Shown here: positions 23,289-34,393 of the stretch, piece after piece
How the letters are laid out: every line of letters begins with the position of its first letter
Numbering within the stretch: position 1 is the stretch's first letter
Assembly (NCBI RefSeq): GCF_021134715.1
Contig: NC_060023.1
Span: forward strand, 7,812,001 to 7,876,000
Source: Daphnia pulex
Lineage: Eukaryota > Arthropoda > Branchiopoda > Diplostraca > Daphniidae
DNA length: 64,000 bases
Reading direction: 5' to 3'
The notes under the pieces: model-generated
The model's input: the letters and a program-made list of their open reading frames with translations, nothing else
Told to the model about the DNA's origin: nothing
Databases searched by the model: none
Position numbers and translations under genes: made by a program

Positions 23289-24239
23289 TCACCAATTCAC
23301 CATCATCTGCATTGCCGCAAAGCTAAGCTCCGGATATTTCTTGATTAGCTCCATCCAGTCTCTTCGGGAACAAATGGCTTTTGCATTCCTCGACATTAAA
23401 TCCAATGTAGATTTTTGCAGTTTGGGGGAATTGTGAAGGTGAGCCAAGACGAGATTTCGTACGGCATTTTCAACGTTGAGATCTTGCGAGAGACGCAATG
23501 CGCACTCCTCTTTCAAAGAATCCATTCCGTATTTCTCGGAAGCCGCCAGCAGTCCAGGAACATCTACGTTGTCAAGGTCAGCATCCCCCGTGTAGATGTA
23601 GCGAAGAAGATGATCGAAAACGTTCAGCTGGATATCTTTGATTTCCACAATTTTTTCCAACTTTTCTTGGAAGTCATTTTGGAACATGGCGCAAAGGACG
23701 GGACTTCCGGATGCGACGATCAAAGTATGAGCTTTGATGACTTGTTCTTTAAACTTGAATGTGACGTCAGCCAGAGTTTTTTCCATCCAAAAATTCCAAA
23801 GGTTATCGAGGACATGCTTCGATTCTTTCTTCACCAAAATCGTGGAATTAGATGTCAAATCAATTACGATTTCAAAGTTGAGATTGAATCCAGACAGTTT
23901 TCCGCAATGACACTGGTGGTCTTGTACGTTATTGTTGAAGGCAGCTTTCCATTTTGAATTTTCAAACTTCATTATTTGGTTTTTACCATCTTTACTGGCC
24001 AGAATGGTGACAGTGTCGAGGTTCCGGGGCTTCTTATTTGTTGGAGAAAATACAATGTCAATCTCAAGAACAACTTCTTTTAGATAAAGGCCGTTCTGCT
24101 TAATGTATTCATATGACAGTTTGCACGATTCAGCGATTTCTGGCAAAATAACTTCCACATTGCTACTAGGTGTGGATGGTATTAGATTCATCCATGAAAT
24201 CTTAAAAATTCCTTCTCTTATTTTCTGCATCGAAGCCAT
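23289..24239 (-). CDS. MATH-BTB protein, minus-strand cluster, paralogue 2
   Basis: 316 aa, single coding exon. Same layout as its upstream paralogue at 20535: MATH-like half (residues about 5-130), BTB (LADVTFKFKEQVIKAHTL, SGSPVLCAMF, LRYIYTGDADL, SLKEECALRLSQDLNVENAV), and a BACK-like end finishing MQMMVNW. Across the BTB half the nucleotide sequence is nearly identical to paralogue 1, while the first 130 residues differ widely. The 5' acceptor (ATTATTCAG) is kept, but the GTAAGT donor seen upstream of paralogues 1 and 3 reads ATAAGT here, so leader splicing may differ. Confidence 0.85.
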   Translation of the reverse strand: MASMQKIREGIFKISWMNLIPSTPSSNVEVILPEIAESCKLSYEYIKQNGLYLKEVVLEIDIVFSPTNKKPRNLDTVTILASKDGKNQIMKFENSKWKAAFNNNVQDHQCHCGKLSGFNLNFEIVIDLTSNSTILVKKESKHVLDNLWNFWMEKTLADVTFKFKEQVIKAHTLIVASGSPVLCAMFQNDFQEKLEKIVEIKDIQLNVFDHLLRYIYTGDADLDNVDVPGLLAASEKYGMDSLKEECALRLSQDLNVENAVRNLVLAHLHNSPKLQKSTLDLMSRNAKAICSRRDWMELIKKYPELSFAAMQMMVNW

Positions 24240-25186
24240 ATTTTGACTCTGAATAATTCAAAACTGAGAGTAACTGATGCACTTAATCCAATCACTAGAA
24301 ACTTAGACAGGCACTGAAATTCAATAAAATTGGTGACTTATTCCGTATTAGATGAGGAACATTCGATTTTCACTTGATGACTTGAGTAGCAATGAAGAAA
24401 TAAATCTGAAGGTCTTTACACGGCCCTAGTTCTTTTGTACATAGGAAGGGCTTTTGCTTTTGGGAGTTGATGGCAAGAGATTGGAAGCCTACGGGGACAA
24501 GGAAAACCAAACTTTAAACATCACCCCTTAAGCAAACTGTGAAGTCATGAGTGACAATTTGGGATTGCGGAATATTACATGGACAGTACAGCAGGAGAAG
24601 ATGGGTTAGGAATAGCGATTAGCCCTTTGGATCTCCCTTGGGGTTCAGCACTGGGGTAAACTGTTTTTGAAACCCAACCTTCTGTTTCCCACGATCTCGA
24701 GAATCGATTACAATATTACGGGATCGAGTTATTGAAACAAATTACTATTTACTATTAGCTATAGGCCTACATATTACTACATTAAAATACGCGATTGAAT
24801 TTTTTTACGACTACCGATAAATCATTTAAAGCACGGTAACCGTGAATGCAAATTAAAAAAAAACAAAAAAACAAACATTATTACACGTACGGTTCGTTAT
24901 CACACACATTCAGCTACTAATTAAGCTATGTATGGATGATAACAATGAAACAAAATAAGGAACATTTCTAGGTCAAGTGATTTCTTTAGAAATTAAACAC
25001 ATTCTCAAGTGTCAACTCGATTCGATAATTAGATTGTCTTATGTCAATTTCAAGAGAATTAAAAATGAATGTATTTCTGAAATCCAATTTCCGTGTCGCT
25101 TGTTCGTATTACATTACACAATGCAAAGAATATGTAAAGAAAGCACCAGTTAAGCCAATGATTATATACTTTACTCCATCAGCGGC

Positions 25187-26131
25187 TCAGCCCAGCACCA
25201 TCTTCTTCACTGCCGCAAAGCTGAGCTCCGGATAGTTTTTGATCAGTTCCATCCAGTCTGCTCGGCAGCAAATAGTTTTCGAATTCTTCGAAATGAAATC
25301 CAATGTAGATTGCTGCAGCACTGGGGAATTGTTAAGGTGAGCCAAGACGAGATTTCGTACAGCATTTTCCACGTTGAGGTCTTGCGAGAGACGCAATGCG
25401 CACTCCTCTTTCAAAGAATCCATTCCGTATTTCTCGGAAGCCGCCAGCAGTCCAGGAACATCTACGTTGTCAAGGTCAGCATTCCCCGTGTAGATGTAGC
25501 GAAGAAGATGATCGAAAACGTTTGGCTGGATATCTTTGATTTCCACAATTCTTTCCGACTTTTCTTTGAAGTCATTTTGGAACATGGCGCAAAATACGGG
25601 ACTTCCGGATGAGACGATCATCATGTGAGCTTTGATGACTTTTCTTTTAAACTTGAATGTGACGTCAGCAAGCGGCTTCTCACTCCAAAGGTTCAAAAGA
25701 TGATCGACAACATGTTTCGTACTTTTTCTCTCGCTGGAATCAGCTGCTAAATCAACTATGATTTCAAAGTGGAATCCAGCATTTCCGCAAGAAATGTATT
25801 CTCGTACGTAATTGAAAGTAGCTTTCCATTTTGAATTTTCCAATTTCATTGTTTGATTGACTTGATTCTTACTGACCTGAATGACAATAATATCCAGGTT
25901 TCGGGGCTTCCTTAATGGAGAAAAATCAATTTCGATCTCAAGTTCAACTACTTCCTCTCTAGACCCATTTGACCCTGCTTGACGAGAGACTATGCACAAT
26001 GCAGCAATCCCTGGCGAAAGTTCTACTTTTACATTGCTTTGCTGGTTGTAGTACCCGTAGGACTCCCGGGGATCTCGTTGTGCCCATGAAATCTTGAAAA
26101 TGCCTTCTCTTATTTTCAGCACTGAAGCCAT
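25187..26131 (-). CDS. MATH-BTB protein, minus-strand cluster, paralogue 3
   Basis: 314 aa, single coding exon. The MATH-like N-terminal half opens KIREGIFKISWAQ and is the most diverged of the three close paralogues. The BTB domain (LADVTFKFKRKVIKAHMM, SGSPVFCAMF, LRYIYTGNADL, EKYGMDSLKEECALRL) is nearly invariant. The end is AVKKMVLG. A donor-like CGT|GTAAGTA upstream suggests a short leader intron. It sits in a duplicated segment of about 1.9 kb with paralogue 2, since blocks of their upstream regions match. Confidence 0.85.
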   Translation of the reverse strand: MASVLKIREGIFKISWAQRDPRESYGYYNQQSNVKVELSPGIAALCIVSRQAGSNGSREEVVELEIEIDFSPLRKPRNLDIIVIQVSKNQVNQTMKLENSKWKATFNYVREYISCGNAGFHFEIIVDLAADSSERKSTKHVVDHLLNLWSEKPLADVTFKFKRKVIKAHMMIVSSGSPVFCAMFQNDFKEKSERIVEIKDIQPNVFDHLLRYIYTGNADLDNVDVPGLLAASEKYGMDSLKEECALRLSQDLNVENAVRNLVLAHLNNSPVLQQSTLDFISKNSKTICCRADWMELIKNYPELSFAAVKKMVLG

Positions 26132-26873
26132 CTTTTAAGTTTTAACTATAAATTTTAAAAAACTGATCAGTAAAGGATGCACTATATATTGAATTACGAA
26201 GAGATCAATTTAAAAAAATTGGAAATTCACGTACTTACACGAGGAGCTTTCGATTTCCAGTTGACTAATAATGAACTAATGAAGAAAATCAAGAACTAAA
26301 TCTGTAGGTCTTTACGCAGCCCTAGTGTCCTTTTTTGTATAGGAGGGAGGAGGGGCTTTTGGGAGTTGATAGCAAGAGATTGGAAGCCTACGGGGACGAG
26401 GAGGACCAAAATTCAAGCAAAGCCAAGTTACAGGAGAAGCTGAGGAATAGTCCTTTGGGCCTCCCTTGGGGTTCAGTAGGGTAAATATCTGTACTTGAAA
26501 CCCAACCTTCTGTTTCCCACGATCTTGACTCTCGAGAATCGATTACAATATTACGGAATTTAGTTATTGAAACAATTACTATTTCCTATTATTTATATCT
26601 ACTGTTTATTTCTTATTACTATACATAACAATATGGTATTAAATTTTGTCTTTATTTAAAAAGTAATAAACTATTTTTTAAATAAGCACGGTAAAATCGA
26701 CAATCGTGAATGTAAATTTAAAAAAAAAAAACTCATTATTACACACGGTTTATTATCACACACATTTCCTACGATATTGATGATAATGAGACAAAACAAA
26801 GTATTTCTAGGTCAAGTGATTTCTTTGGAAAATTTAAATCTTTCAATCTTGTCAATTCGATTTGATGATTAGT

Positions 26874-27863
26874 TTAAAAATTTGCCAGGCGCTGAAAGAT
26901 AGCAAAGGCCAGCTCAGGATAATTCTTGATGACTCCCATCATCCAATCTTCTGCCGAACAAATAAATGTAGCGTTTCGTGCAATAAATTCCGACGTGGCT
27001 TCTTGGAGCGCCGCTGCATTGTGGAGATGGGCCAACACCAGATAGGAAGTTGCATTTTCCACCGTTAGATTCTGCGTCATACGGGAAGCGCATTCTTCTT
27101 TCAACGGATCGATGGCGTACTTGTCCGCTGCCACCATCACCTCCGCCGCATCCGCATTCCCCAAGTCAACTTCTCCAGTGTACAAGAAGCGGAGAAGAAC
27201 CGCAAACACGTCCGACTCGACACCCGCAATCTCCACGACTTTTTTTCCCGCGTTCTCTTTCAAATTGTGCTTGAACATGGCGGCCAGTACGGGGCTCCCG
27301 GAAGCGATAACTAGCGAATGGCCCTTCAGTAGAGTTCCATTTCCGAAATCGAAAGTCACATCAGCACTTTCCTGAGTGTTGAAAAGATTCAAAAGATGCT
27401 GCGTCAATCTTGATTTCGTTGAATGTTGCGAATGGCGGTTGAAATCGATCACGATATCAAACAGCACCCCTACGCACGTCCGCGTCGGCCAGTCATCGCA
27501 CCTTTCGCATTTGGCGGGCAATGGCGTTTCCCAAGACACTGTCCACTTTCCTTCTCGGAATTTCATTTTCTTTTCGACGCCGTCCTTGATGGCCACAACG
27601 CTCACTAACGGCTTGTTAATGTCTAACTTTTTGTCTGTCGCGGCCATTTCCATTTCGAGAACGCACTCTCTCCCGATATTTCCGTAGGCAAATTTCAGGT
27701 TGACCAAGCCGAAACAATTTTTCGACGTTTCGATTGAAGTAGATGAAGTGTTTGTATGGCTGCAGTATTTATCCGACAACACCGGGTCATCGTCAATCCA
27801 AGAAATCGTGAACGAGGCCTTGCCGGTTTTCCTCACGTGCGGAGACTCTTTTGAGAATGGCAT
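26874..27863 (-). CDS. MATH-BTB protein, minus-strand cluster, divergent member
   Basis: 329 aa, single coding exon. MATH-like region about residues 12-155 (ASFTISWIDDD; W.VSWETPLP; GVLFDIVIDF). BTB about 165-270 (ADVTFDFGNGTLLKGHSLVIASGSPVLAAMF, FAVLLRFLYTGEVDLGNADAAEVMVAADKYAIDPLKEECASRM). BACK-like end (NATSYLVLAHLHNAAALQEA). It is clearly more distant from the other three and GC-richer in the BTB half. A fragment of its 3' end lies at 22345-22481, so this member was also copied within the cluster. The role is inferred to be a Cullin-3 adaptor. Confidence 0.85.
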   Translation of the reverse strand: MPFSKESPHVRKTGKASFTISWIDDDPVLSDKYCSHTNTSSTSIETSKNCFGLVNLKFAYGNIGRECVLEMEMAATDKKLDINKPLVSVVAIKDGVEKKMKFREGKWTVSWETPLPAKCERCDDWPTRTCVGVLFDIVIDFNRHSQHSTKSRLTQHLLNLFNTQESADVTFDFGNGTLLKGHSLVIASGSPVLAAMFKHNLKENAGKKVVEIAGVESDVFAVLLRFLYTGEVDLGNADAAEVMVAADKYAIDPLKEECASRMTQNLTVENATSYLVLAHLHNAAALQEATSEFIARNATFICSAEDWMMGVIKNYPELAFAIFQRLANF

Positions 27864-29026
27864 TCTGCTTCCGATAACTGATCGAGTTGCCTATGAAGTA
27901 CCTACGCAGCAGTCAAGATGTGTCACGTTTGTGTGAAGGAGTGAAAAGGACTGGTTGATCTTGATGCAAGATCCGAAGATGAAACAAACAAAATTGGTCA
28001 TATCATCAACCGCAAGGCCGCAAACTGCGACTGTGTTTGCAACGCTTTGTTTTTTAGAAGGCCGTTGCAAAATATGATGGGAGATTAAGTGGGAGGCTTT
28101 AATGGGAGATTAATTGGGGAGGCTTCTTGAAATTCGCAGATGAATTGTTTCCTGAAGTCCAATCAAATTCGTACTCTTATCTATAAAGGTTAATTGGAAA
28201 TGAAAACGTGACATTCTGACGTTACGTGAGTTTCAGCTGTGGCGGGTAAGAACTCGTTGTCCTACCGCACGCTTATCCATTGATCAAAGTGCATACTCAC
28301 ATGCAGGCGGCGATTGCTATACATAGATAGCAGCCGACCGAGAGCCTATATGACTATAATAATAATAACAAAGACATGCTTCACTATATGTCATCGCTTG
28401 TTATCTATTGGATTTTTGCAACCCCGCTCATTTAGGCAAATAAAACATTTTCCTTGACGACTTATACGCAGTATGAAAGAAATATTGGGAAGCCAAACAA
28501 GTTGGAAACATGCGTCAGTAGGGAACGGCGCCGGAAGCTCTGTGTAGGCAACAAAACAACCCCCGGTGTGAATCCCATTGTCTAAAAGATACCATAGTAG
28601 TTGAAAAATGAGAAAAACGTAAAATTCTTTTAAGTCAATCAGGCCAGGGGGGAATACATTTACTTTCTTTTCTGCCGAATTCCTACTTAAAGGACGTGAT
28701 AAAAACGAATTTTATTTTAAACGTTGTAATGCGATTTACAAATAGAAGCAGCGAACACATTAAAAAAAAAAGATAAAATGTTGAAGATAAGGAAGAAAAA
28801 TAACGTTGCCATAGCGTCGCCTACATTATCATCGACCGTCTAGCGTTCGATATACGCAGTATGTTGAGCACACTAGTCGCGGGGTAGAAAGTCGACGAAT
28901 CAGTTGGAATAGCGCATCCGCATCGTCCACGCCTGGAATTCGAAACGTCCAACGACGGACGGCCGGAATTTGTGACGAATTTTGGGCCTAGTTTTTTCAT
29001 ATCGTCGTGTCGCGATTCCTGATGTG
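27864..29026. other. Divergent spacer between minus- and plus-strand MATH-BTB genes
   Basis: This holds both 5' flanks. No coding exon or repeat is recognised. It marks the point where gene orientation flips. Confidence 0.5.
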
Positions 29027-30124
29027 ATGGGATCGCAAGTGTCTCAGCCGGTGATAGTGGAGCAAGTGCGGCCGGGACTCTACTGTTGTCGCTGGCGGAT
29101 GGCAGAGAGCGTTCGTGATTTCCGTTGTTATGCCAACGCTTTCAAACTTCGCGGGCGATGGCCAAGCTCCTACAGTATCACAGCCACGTGGATCGAAAAA
29201 AAGTACACCATCGTCATCGAAGCAGCGCGTGAAATCGCCCAGAAATCTAGTCAAGACGCCGGCAAATTGTTCAGCATCGGCCAAGACGAGATGGACGTTG
29301 AACCGGCTCCTTCCGGCCGAGACGAAAGCAGACGCAAAGATTTACCGCAAGCCGTTTGGATGAGCTACGGAGGTGGTCAGAACCAGACGCTGCCCGAATC
29401 GACTCCCGGCACCTGGAGGACCAACGATTTCCAGTTCAACACCTCACTGGGCCAGCGCTCGTTACCTTATCGGGTCATGACCGGAAGGCCGTGGGCCGGA
29501 TGCGGTTTAACTTTCCGTCTGTGGCTGGACTTCCAGTCGACCAGTCGAGGAGAGAGGACCGTTTTGCGTCACTTGAACGAAGCTTTCATCCATCAATCTC
29601 AGTGCGACGTCCTTTTCGATTTGGGATCGGAGACCGTCGGCGCTCACGTCGCCGTCCTGTCCGCCCGCAGCTCCGTGTTCGCGGCGATGTTCCAGAGCGA
29701 CATGCAGGAAGCCGCAACGAAGCGAGTCGTCGTAACGGACATCGAGCCGCCCATCTTCAAGCAGTTGCTGCAGTACATGTACGCGGGCAAAGCTCCCGAT
29801 CTGAGGCTGTTGGCGGATGAAATCGCCCAGCCGTTGCTGTTGGCCGCTGATAAATACGACATTCAAGATCTCAAAGATGAATGCCAAATGCTGTTAAGAT
29901 CTCGCATCACAGTCGAAAATGCTATCGACACGCTCATCTGGGCCCACTATCACTCAGCCACTCGGCTGGCCGAAGCCGCTCTCACCTTTGTCGCCCAGCT
30001 CGACCAGGAAACGTGCGCCGGCCAATCTGATCTCGAAGAAATGAGTCAAACGTGTCCAGAAATTTGTCATCTCATCGCCAATAAACGAATGCTGATCAAC
30101 AATCCTTCCGTGTGCCTCTGTTGA
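29027..30124 (+). CDS. MATH-BTB protein, founder-like plus-strand member
   Basis: 365 aa from the ATG at 29027 (MGSQVSQPVIVEQVRPG); the open frame runs further upstream, but without an ATG. MATH-like N-terminal 185 residues (GLYCCRWRM, a polar insert around DVEPAPSGRDESRRKD, CGLTFRLWLDF). The BTB follows (QCDVLFDLGSETVGAHVAVLSARSSVFAAMF, FKQLLQYMYAGKAPDL, AADKYDIQDLKDEC), then a BACK-like end (ENAIDTLIWAHYHSATRL) and a Cys tail (SVCLC). It is intronless and clearly GC-richer than the array genes that follow, with which it shares only the domain plan. Its last 210 bp plus 3' flank recur at 36396. Confidence 0.85.
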   Translation: MGSQVSQPVIVEQVRPGLYCCRWRMAESVRDFRCYANAFKLRGRWPSSYSITATWIEKKYTIVIEAAREIAQKSSQDAGKLFSIGQDEMDVEPAPSGRDESRRKDLPQAVWMSYGGGQNQTLPESTPGTWRTNDFQFNTSLGQRSLPYRVMTGRPWAGCGLTFRLWLDFQSTSRGERTVLRHLNEAFIHQSQCDVLFDLGSETVGAHVAVLSARSSVFAAMFQSDMQEAATKRVVVTDIEPPIFKQLLQYMYAGKAPDLRLLADEIAQPLLLAADKYDIQDLKDECQMLLRSRITVENAIDTLIWAHYHSATRLAEAALTFVAQLDQETCAGQSDLEEMSQTCPEICHLIANKRMLINNPSVCLC

Positions 30125-31589
30125 TAATAATTGCGGCTCAGAAAATGCAGAAAAAATGTCATTCTTGTTTTGATTTTGATTGCCATGTTCTCATAGTTGT
30201 CGTTTGTATGAAATTGCTCGGTAAATACATGTTTTTATCGGAGTCTTTTTGACCATCGCACAATTATTTTTGTTGGTCATCTAAGTAGAAAAAGTGATGC
30301 AGCCAAAAGGGCAGCCCGCAGATTAAAGTATTTAGATAAGGCATTAAGTTTTGTTGAATGTAAATCACAGGAACAAGTTATTTGTTTCTGTTTTTGAAAG
30401 CAAGCGCCCTAACCACCGAAACTGTACGAATTATTATCATGGAATTGTTATCGAATGACATTTGATCGGACTTGCATCTCAAAGCGAAATTGGGTCATTT
30501 ATTTGAGGGGCTAATCTACATAAACTTGATAAGAGATTCTTCAACTTATAAGTGTCAACTACTACGTTACCTTTTGTAAATCAGAGTAAATTCAATTAAG
30601 GAAGTTTTAATGAGCGATTTAATGTGCGCCCGACAACTTGGAATGTGGACTCATCATATCTTCATTCATTATTTGGCGCATCAGACTTGATGGACATTGA
30701 TCATATTGATTTTGCTCATGAAATATTTGACGTAATTTGCCTGCAACCTATCTTACATTAGTGTAGACTCTGTTTGTACCCCTAGTAAAGATGATGGAAG
30801 GACAATGGCTGCTGTATAAATGGTATATTATTCTATTGTCTAGTTTGATCTTAAGGGTAGCTATAGAAGCTTCTTCTTTTAAAGCAGACTCCTTTGTACA
30901 TCCAGCAAGTCAGCAAGTAGTTTATATTTCTTTAACATATTATTTGAGTGGGCCTATAATTCTCTATACAAGTCGATACAAACTAACCATGCTTAACATA
31001 CAAAAAGTTGTGCAACCCAAAAACAAAGGAAATCAAAGTATTGAAGCCTTAATTTAAATTAACGAGGTAAAGAAATTTAATATAGGTATTGTGTGTACTA
31101 GCTGGACACTTCCGCATCTCCATAAATCGCCTCCATACGGTTGATAGGATTGGGTGGGATTTTCAAACCTTTAAGGTTTCGTTTCCTTTGTTTACATGCA
31201 AGCGCAGCAGTCACTCAATCTTGAATTTCAATCGGGATTTCGCCAAGCAACACAATCATTGTGCACGAACCTTGGCTTTTGTTTCAACCAAAATCAAACT
31301 GCAGTGCGACAAATCAAGATGCAGTGGATCCATCTTTAAAAATGAATACCTGTAAATGAGGAGACATGGTAACCCAGACAACAGCACACAATCAAACGTT
31401 GTAGGTATAATATAAATTCTCGTATACAGTGTGGCGGTCAGAAGCGTTTCAACCGTTATTGCATCTGCAACAAGGAAAGTTAAACGACCTCTAAGCAAGG
31501 GTCCAACAGATTAGAATTATATAAACAGATAAATCATATACTGTTGTACTAGAGCCTAATCATTAAACACAAATTTTGAACTGCGCAAA
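30125..31589. other. Duplicated spacer upstream of ionotropic receptor 1
   Basis: Non-coding. It recurs at 36613-38081 and, more diverged, at about 49620-50784. It is likely to contain the receptor promoter. An 88-codon frame at 30791-31057 is not kept in the second copy. Confidence 0.5.
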
Positions 31590-33618
31590 ATGGAGCTTCT
31601 TCGCATGATTTTTTCAATAAAAAGACGCAAATCTTTTATTTCGGTATGGTTTCTGCTTTTATCGTTGATAAATCTTTTAGCAAATTGCGATTCAGGCAAA
31701 ATGGAAGGAAAACATTTGTTCGTTACCACAGCACTGCCGGTAAGTTTCATATAATTATTTGACAAATTTCGCTTTTCTTCGACTTAATACATAAGCAATT
31801 TCGCGTCTTATTTAGTTTCCAGTTGTTCTGATATTGAAAACAAATTCTTCGGGTCACGTATTGTCAGTAGATGGGACATCACTTCACATGCTCAATTGGC
31901 TGTCTTCACGCTACGGCTTTTCGTAATGTTCCTAACGTTTTTGTTAGCTCATACAATATTATAAACGTGTTACCGTATATATAACAATCCATAATTTAAA
32001 ACCTTCAGGTATTCGTTTCAAGCATTTGAGGGGACTAAAAATTCTCCTGTATACGATACCTGCTTGGCAAACAAGGTAGGGAAGATGACTAACTGGTTTT
32101 CACTTTAACACCACTCCTCGATCGTTACGTATACACAGCATCGCATATTTATTATTCTATGATTTTAGCAATGTGATATAGTTGTGGGAGCCTACGCGAT
32201 GACAGCTGCCCGCCATGCCACTGCAGAACTCGTCCCGGGCGTGTTTTACTCGACCGTAGCATCAGTTATTGCAATGCCCGAGTCGATGAATAACGTGGCC
32301 GCCGTCGTCAAGCCTTTCCAACTATGGGTAATAAATGGTAATACGAAAAATATGACTAAATCGCTAAGAATTCATTTTTTTAAAAAGGTTTGGATTGGAA
32401 TTATTTGCGTCATCCCGTGCGTTTTGTTGGTCCTTTTCTGTTTACAACGTTGGTATCCAACATCGTATAACCGAGAGGTAGAATTTGGGCAGACGAAAGA
32501 AAAGAGCGAATTGTCATCATCTTTTGGATTTACGGCTATTCTATTTTATGTCTTCGGGGTGTTATTGAATCAAGGTATTATTCGACTCAAATAACTTATC
32601 GTTTTCATTCAACTAAAAATTTCGTTACGAATAATTTTTAGGCGCATCCTGCCCTGATAAACGACTTGTCGTTCGAATGGTTGCCGCTGTTTGGTGTCTA
32701 GCAGCTTTAGTTTTAGTAAACGGCTACAACAGCCTTTTAATTTCTTACGTCACATCGCCAAATGCAGAGCCTCTTATTCAGTCCATCAAAGACTTGGGTC
32801 ATACTTCTGATATTCACGTCGTGGTTGATGCCGGTCTGGGTATCGACTACATCTTATCGGTGGGTGTCGTTCGCGCTACTGTATTGATTGAATCAAATAA
32901 TATGATTATTGATTTTTTTTTCAATTTTTGCCGTAATATCAAGAGCGCAAAGGGCGGTATTTTCAAGGAAATGGGCGACAAGTTACGTAGCTACCCCAAG
33001 TCACGTTGCCCTAAACCGGAGGCGTGCGTCGATCTTGTCAAGTCAGGAAATCACGCTTATATCGCTGTAAAAAGAGAGAAAAATGGATCATTTAAATGAT
33101 ATCAGTCAATAAGTTTAGCAATGCAAATTTCCAAACACAGATTACTATTGCCGCATTGGTTTTAATGAAAAGGGATTTTATAGCAACGGGAAAATGTGAT
33201 TTGACTTTGGCCAAGGAACAAGAATCCGCTCCATCGCTAGCTTGGGTTTTACCAAAGCACAGTCCTTTGAGGGAAGATGTCACCAAAGGGTTCGCATTGA
33301 GAACTAACCATTAATTATTTTCTGACAAGATAACATAACAGTTATTTTAAACTCAGGGTTATGGAAATGCTGGACTACGGATTACTGGACATTTGGGCGC
33401 AACGGTACCAAGCTGATGTTCGAAAATGCCAAGACAAAGCCGATAAGATGATGCAACTGAAACCCTCAAGCGACGGCCCCCCTCGTTTGTCTCTTAAAAA
33501 TTTGACCGGCGCCTTCGCTATATTGATAGTCGGATATCTTTTAGCCTTTTTTATATTTATTAGTGAAAAACTAATATTTTGGGCCACATCCGCTAAATCT
33601 TTTATTGTCGTAGAATAG
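31590..33618 (+). CDS. Ionotropic receptor (variant ionotropic glutamate receptor), copy 1
   Basis: Nine exons: 31590-31739, 31816-31922, 32009-32075, 32169-32327, 32388-32574, 32642-32859, 32944-33066, 33141-33289, 33357-33618. Total 1422 nt, 473 aa. It has a signal peptide (VWFLLLSLINLLANC) and then directly a split ligand-binding domain. S1 starts GKHLFVTTAL and keeps TAAR (Arg123), the position that holds the ligand carboxylate in glutamate receptors. M1 is WIGIICVIPCVLLVLFCL, then a pore loop (SFGFTAILFYVFGVLL), M3 (MVAAVWCLAALVLVNGY), S2, and M4 (AFAILIVGYLLAFFIFI). The absence of an amino-terminal domain places it with ionotropic receptors, arthropod ligand-gated cation channels mostly used in chemosensation. 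The usual SYTANLAAF of M3 is replaced by GYNSLLISYVTS. The ligand is unknown. Confidence 0.85.
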
Positions 33619-34393
33619 GGGATATAAATCATCTTACTCATCGTATTTTAAGACAGCCAAACTTGTATCCTTATATGTCTGTACTCTGTGCACTACCCTT
33701 AACTATATGCCAGCATTCTGTAATCGTGCACGAGATTTCATTCCCAATCAACTGCAGAAATTTTCCCAACAATTCGTTGTTATAAATGTTATTATTGGTC
33801 CTTTGGTCCATATTGTTCGTCAGAATACCGATGCGGAGTTAATGAGATCATCACGGCATTAACCTCAGAAGAATGATTTCAAATATACAGGGAAAAAGCT
33901 GGGTTTGCAATGAATTAATTTTCGGCGGAATTTTTCTAGACGATTCAAATTTTTGAAATCCTAACCTGAATGATGATTTTTATGCAATCAATTAAAACAA
34001 ATTATCTAATAAAAAAAACGCGCAGTCAGGTATGTAATAAGTATTTTTGTACGTAATAAAACCATGATTTTATATATAGTATGTAAAAAATAGCGTGAAG
34101 ACATATATCTGGTATGAGGTAAAGGTATAAACCGTCATGATCCATATAGCTTGGATAATTACGAAATAATGAGTGGTGTCTAAAATAAAAATAGGAGATA
34201 ATCTGGCACCTCTGATAACTTAATGATATTGACATTTGACAACTCATTCTGCTGGCAGTTTGGCTTTTTGCCTTATTCTTAACGGTGTCATTCAACCTTT
34301 CTAGCACCGTCTGCTTCGTAATTTTCAAGTTTGTTATTACCTCACAGCATTTTCAGATTCCCTTGTGAATAAAACTTACAGAATTACAGTAAG
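33619..34393. other. Spacer with conserved MATH-BTB upstream block
   Basis: The receptor 3' flank is followed by the shared upstream block ATCTGGCACCTCTGATAACT at 34201-34220, seen before each plus-strand array MATH-BTB gene. No other feature is recognised. Confidence 0.5.

Noticed and set aside
23415-23957. 180-codon plus-strand frame opposite the minus MATH-BTB paralogue 2
   Set aside because: Shadow of the conserved BTB coding strand; a matching fragment opposite paralogue 3 has the same cause.
29356-29820. 154-codon frame overlapping the 29027 gene
   Set aside because: Arg-rich shifted frame of a GC-rich gene; the in-phase product has MATH and BTB domains.
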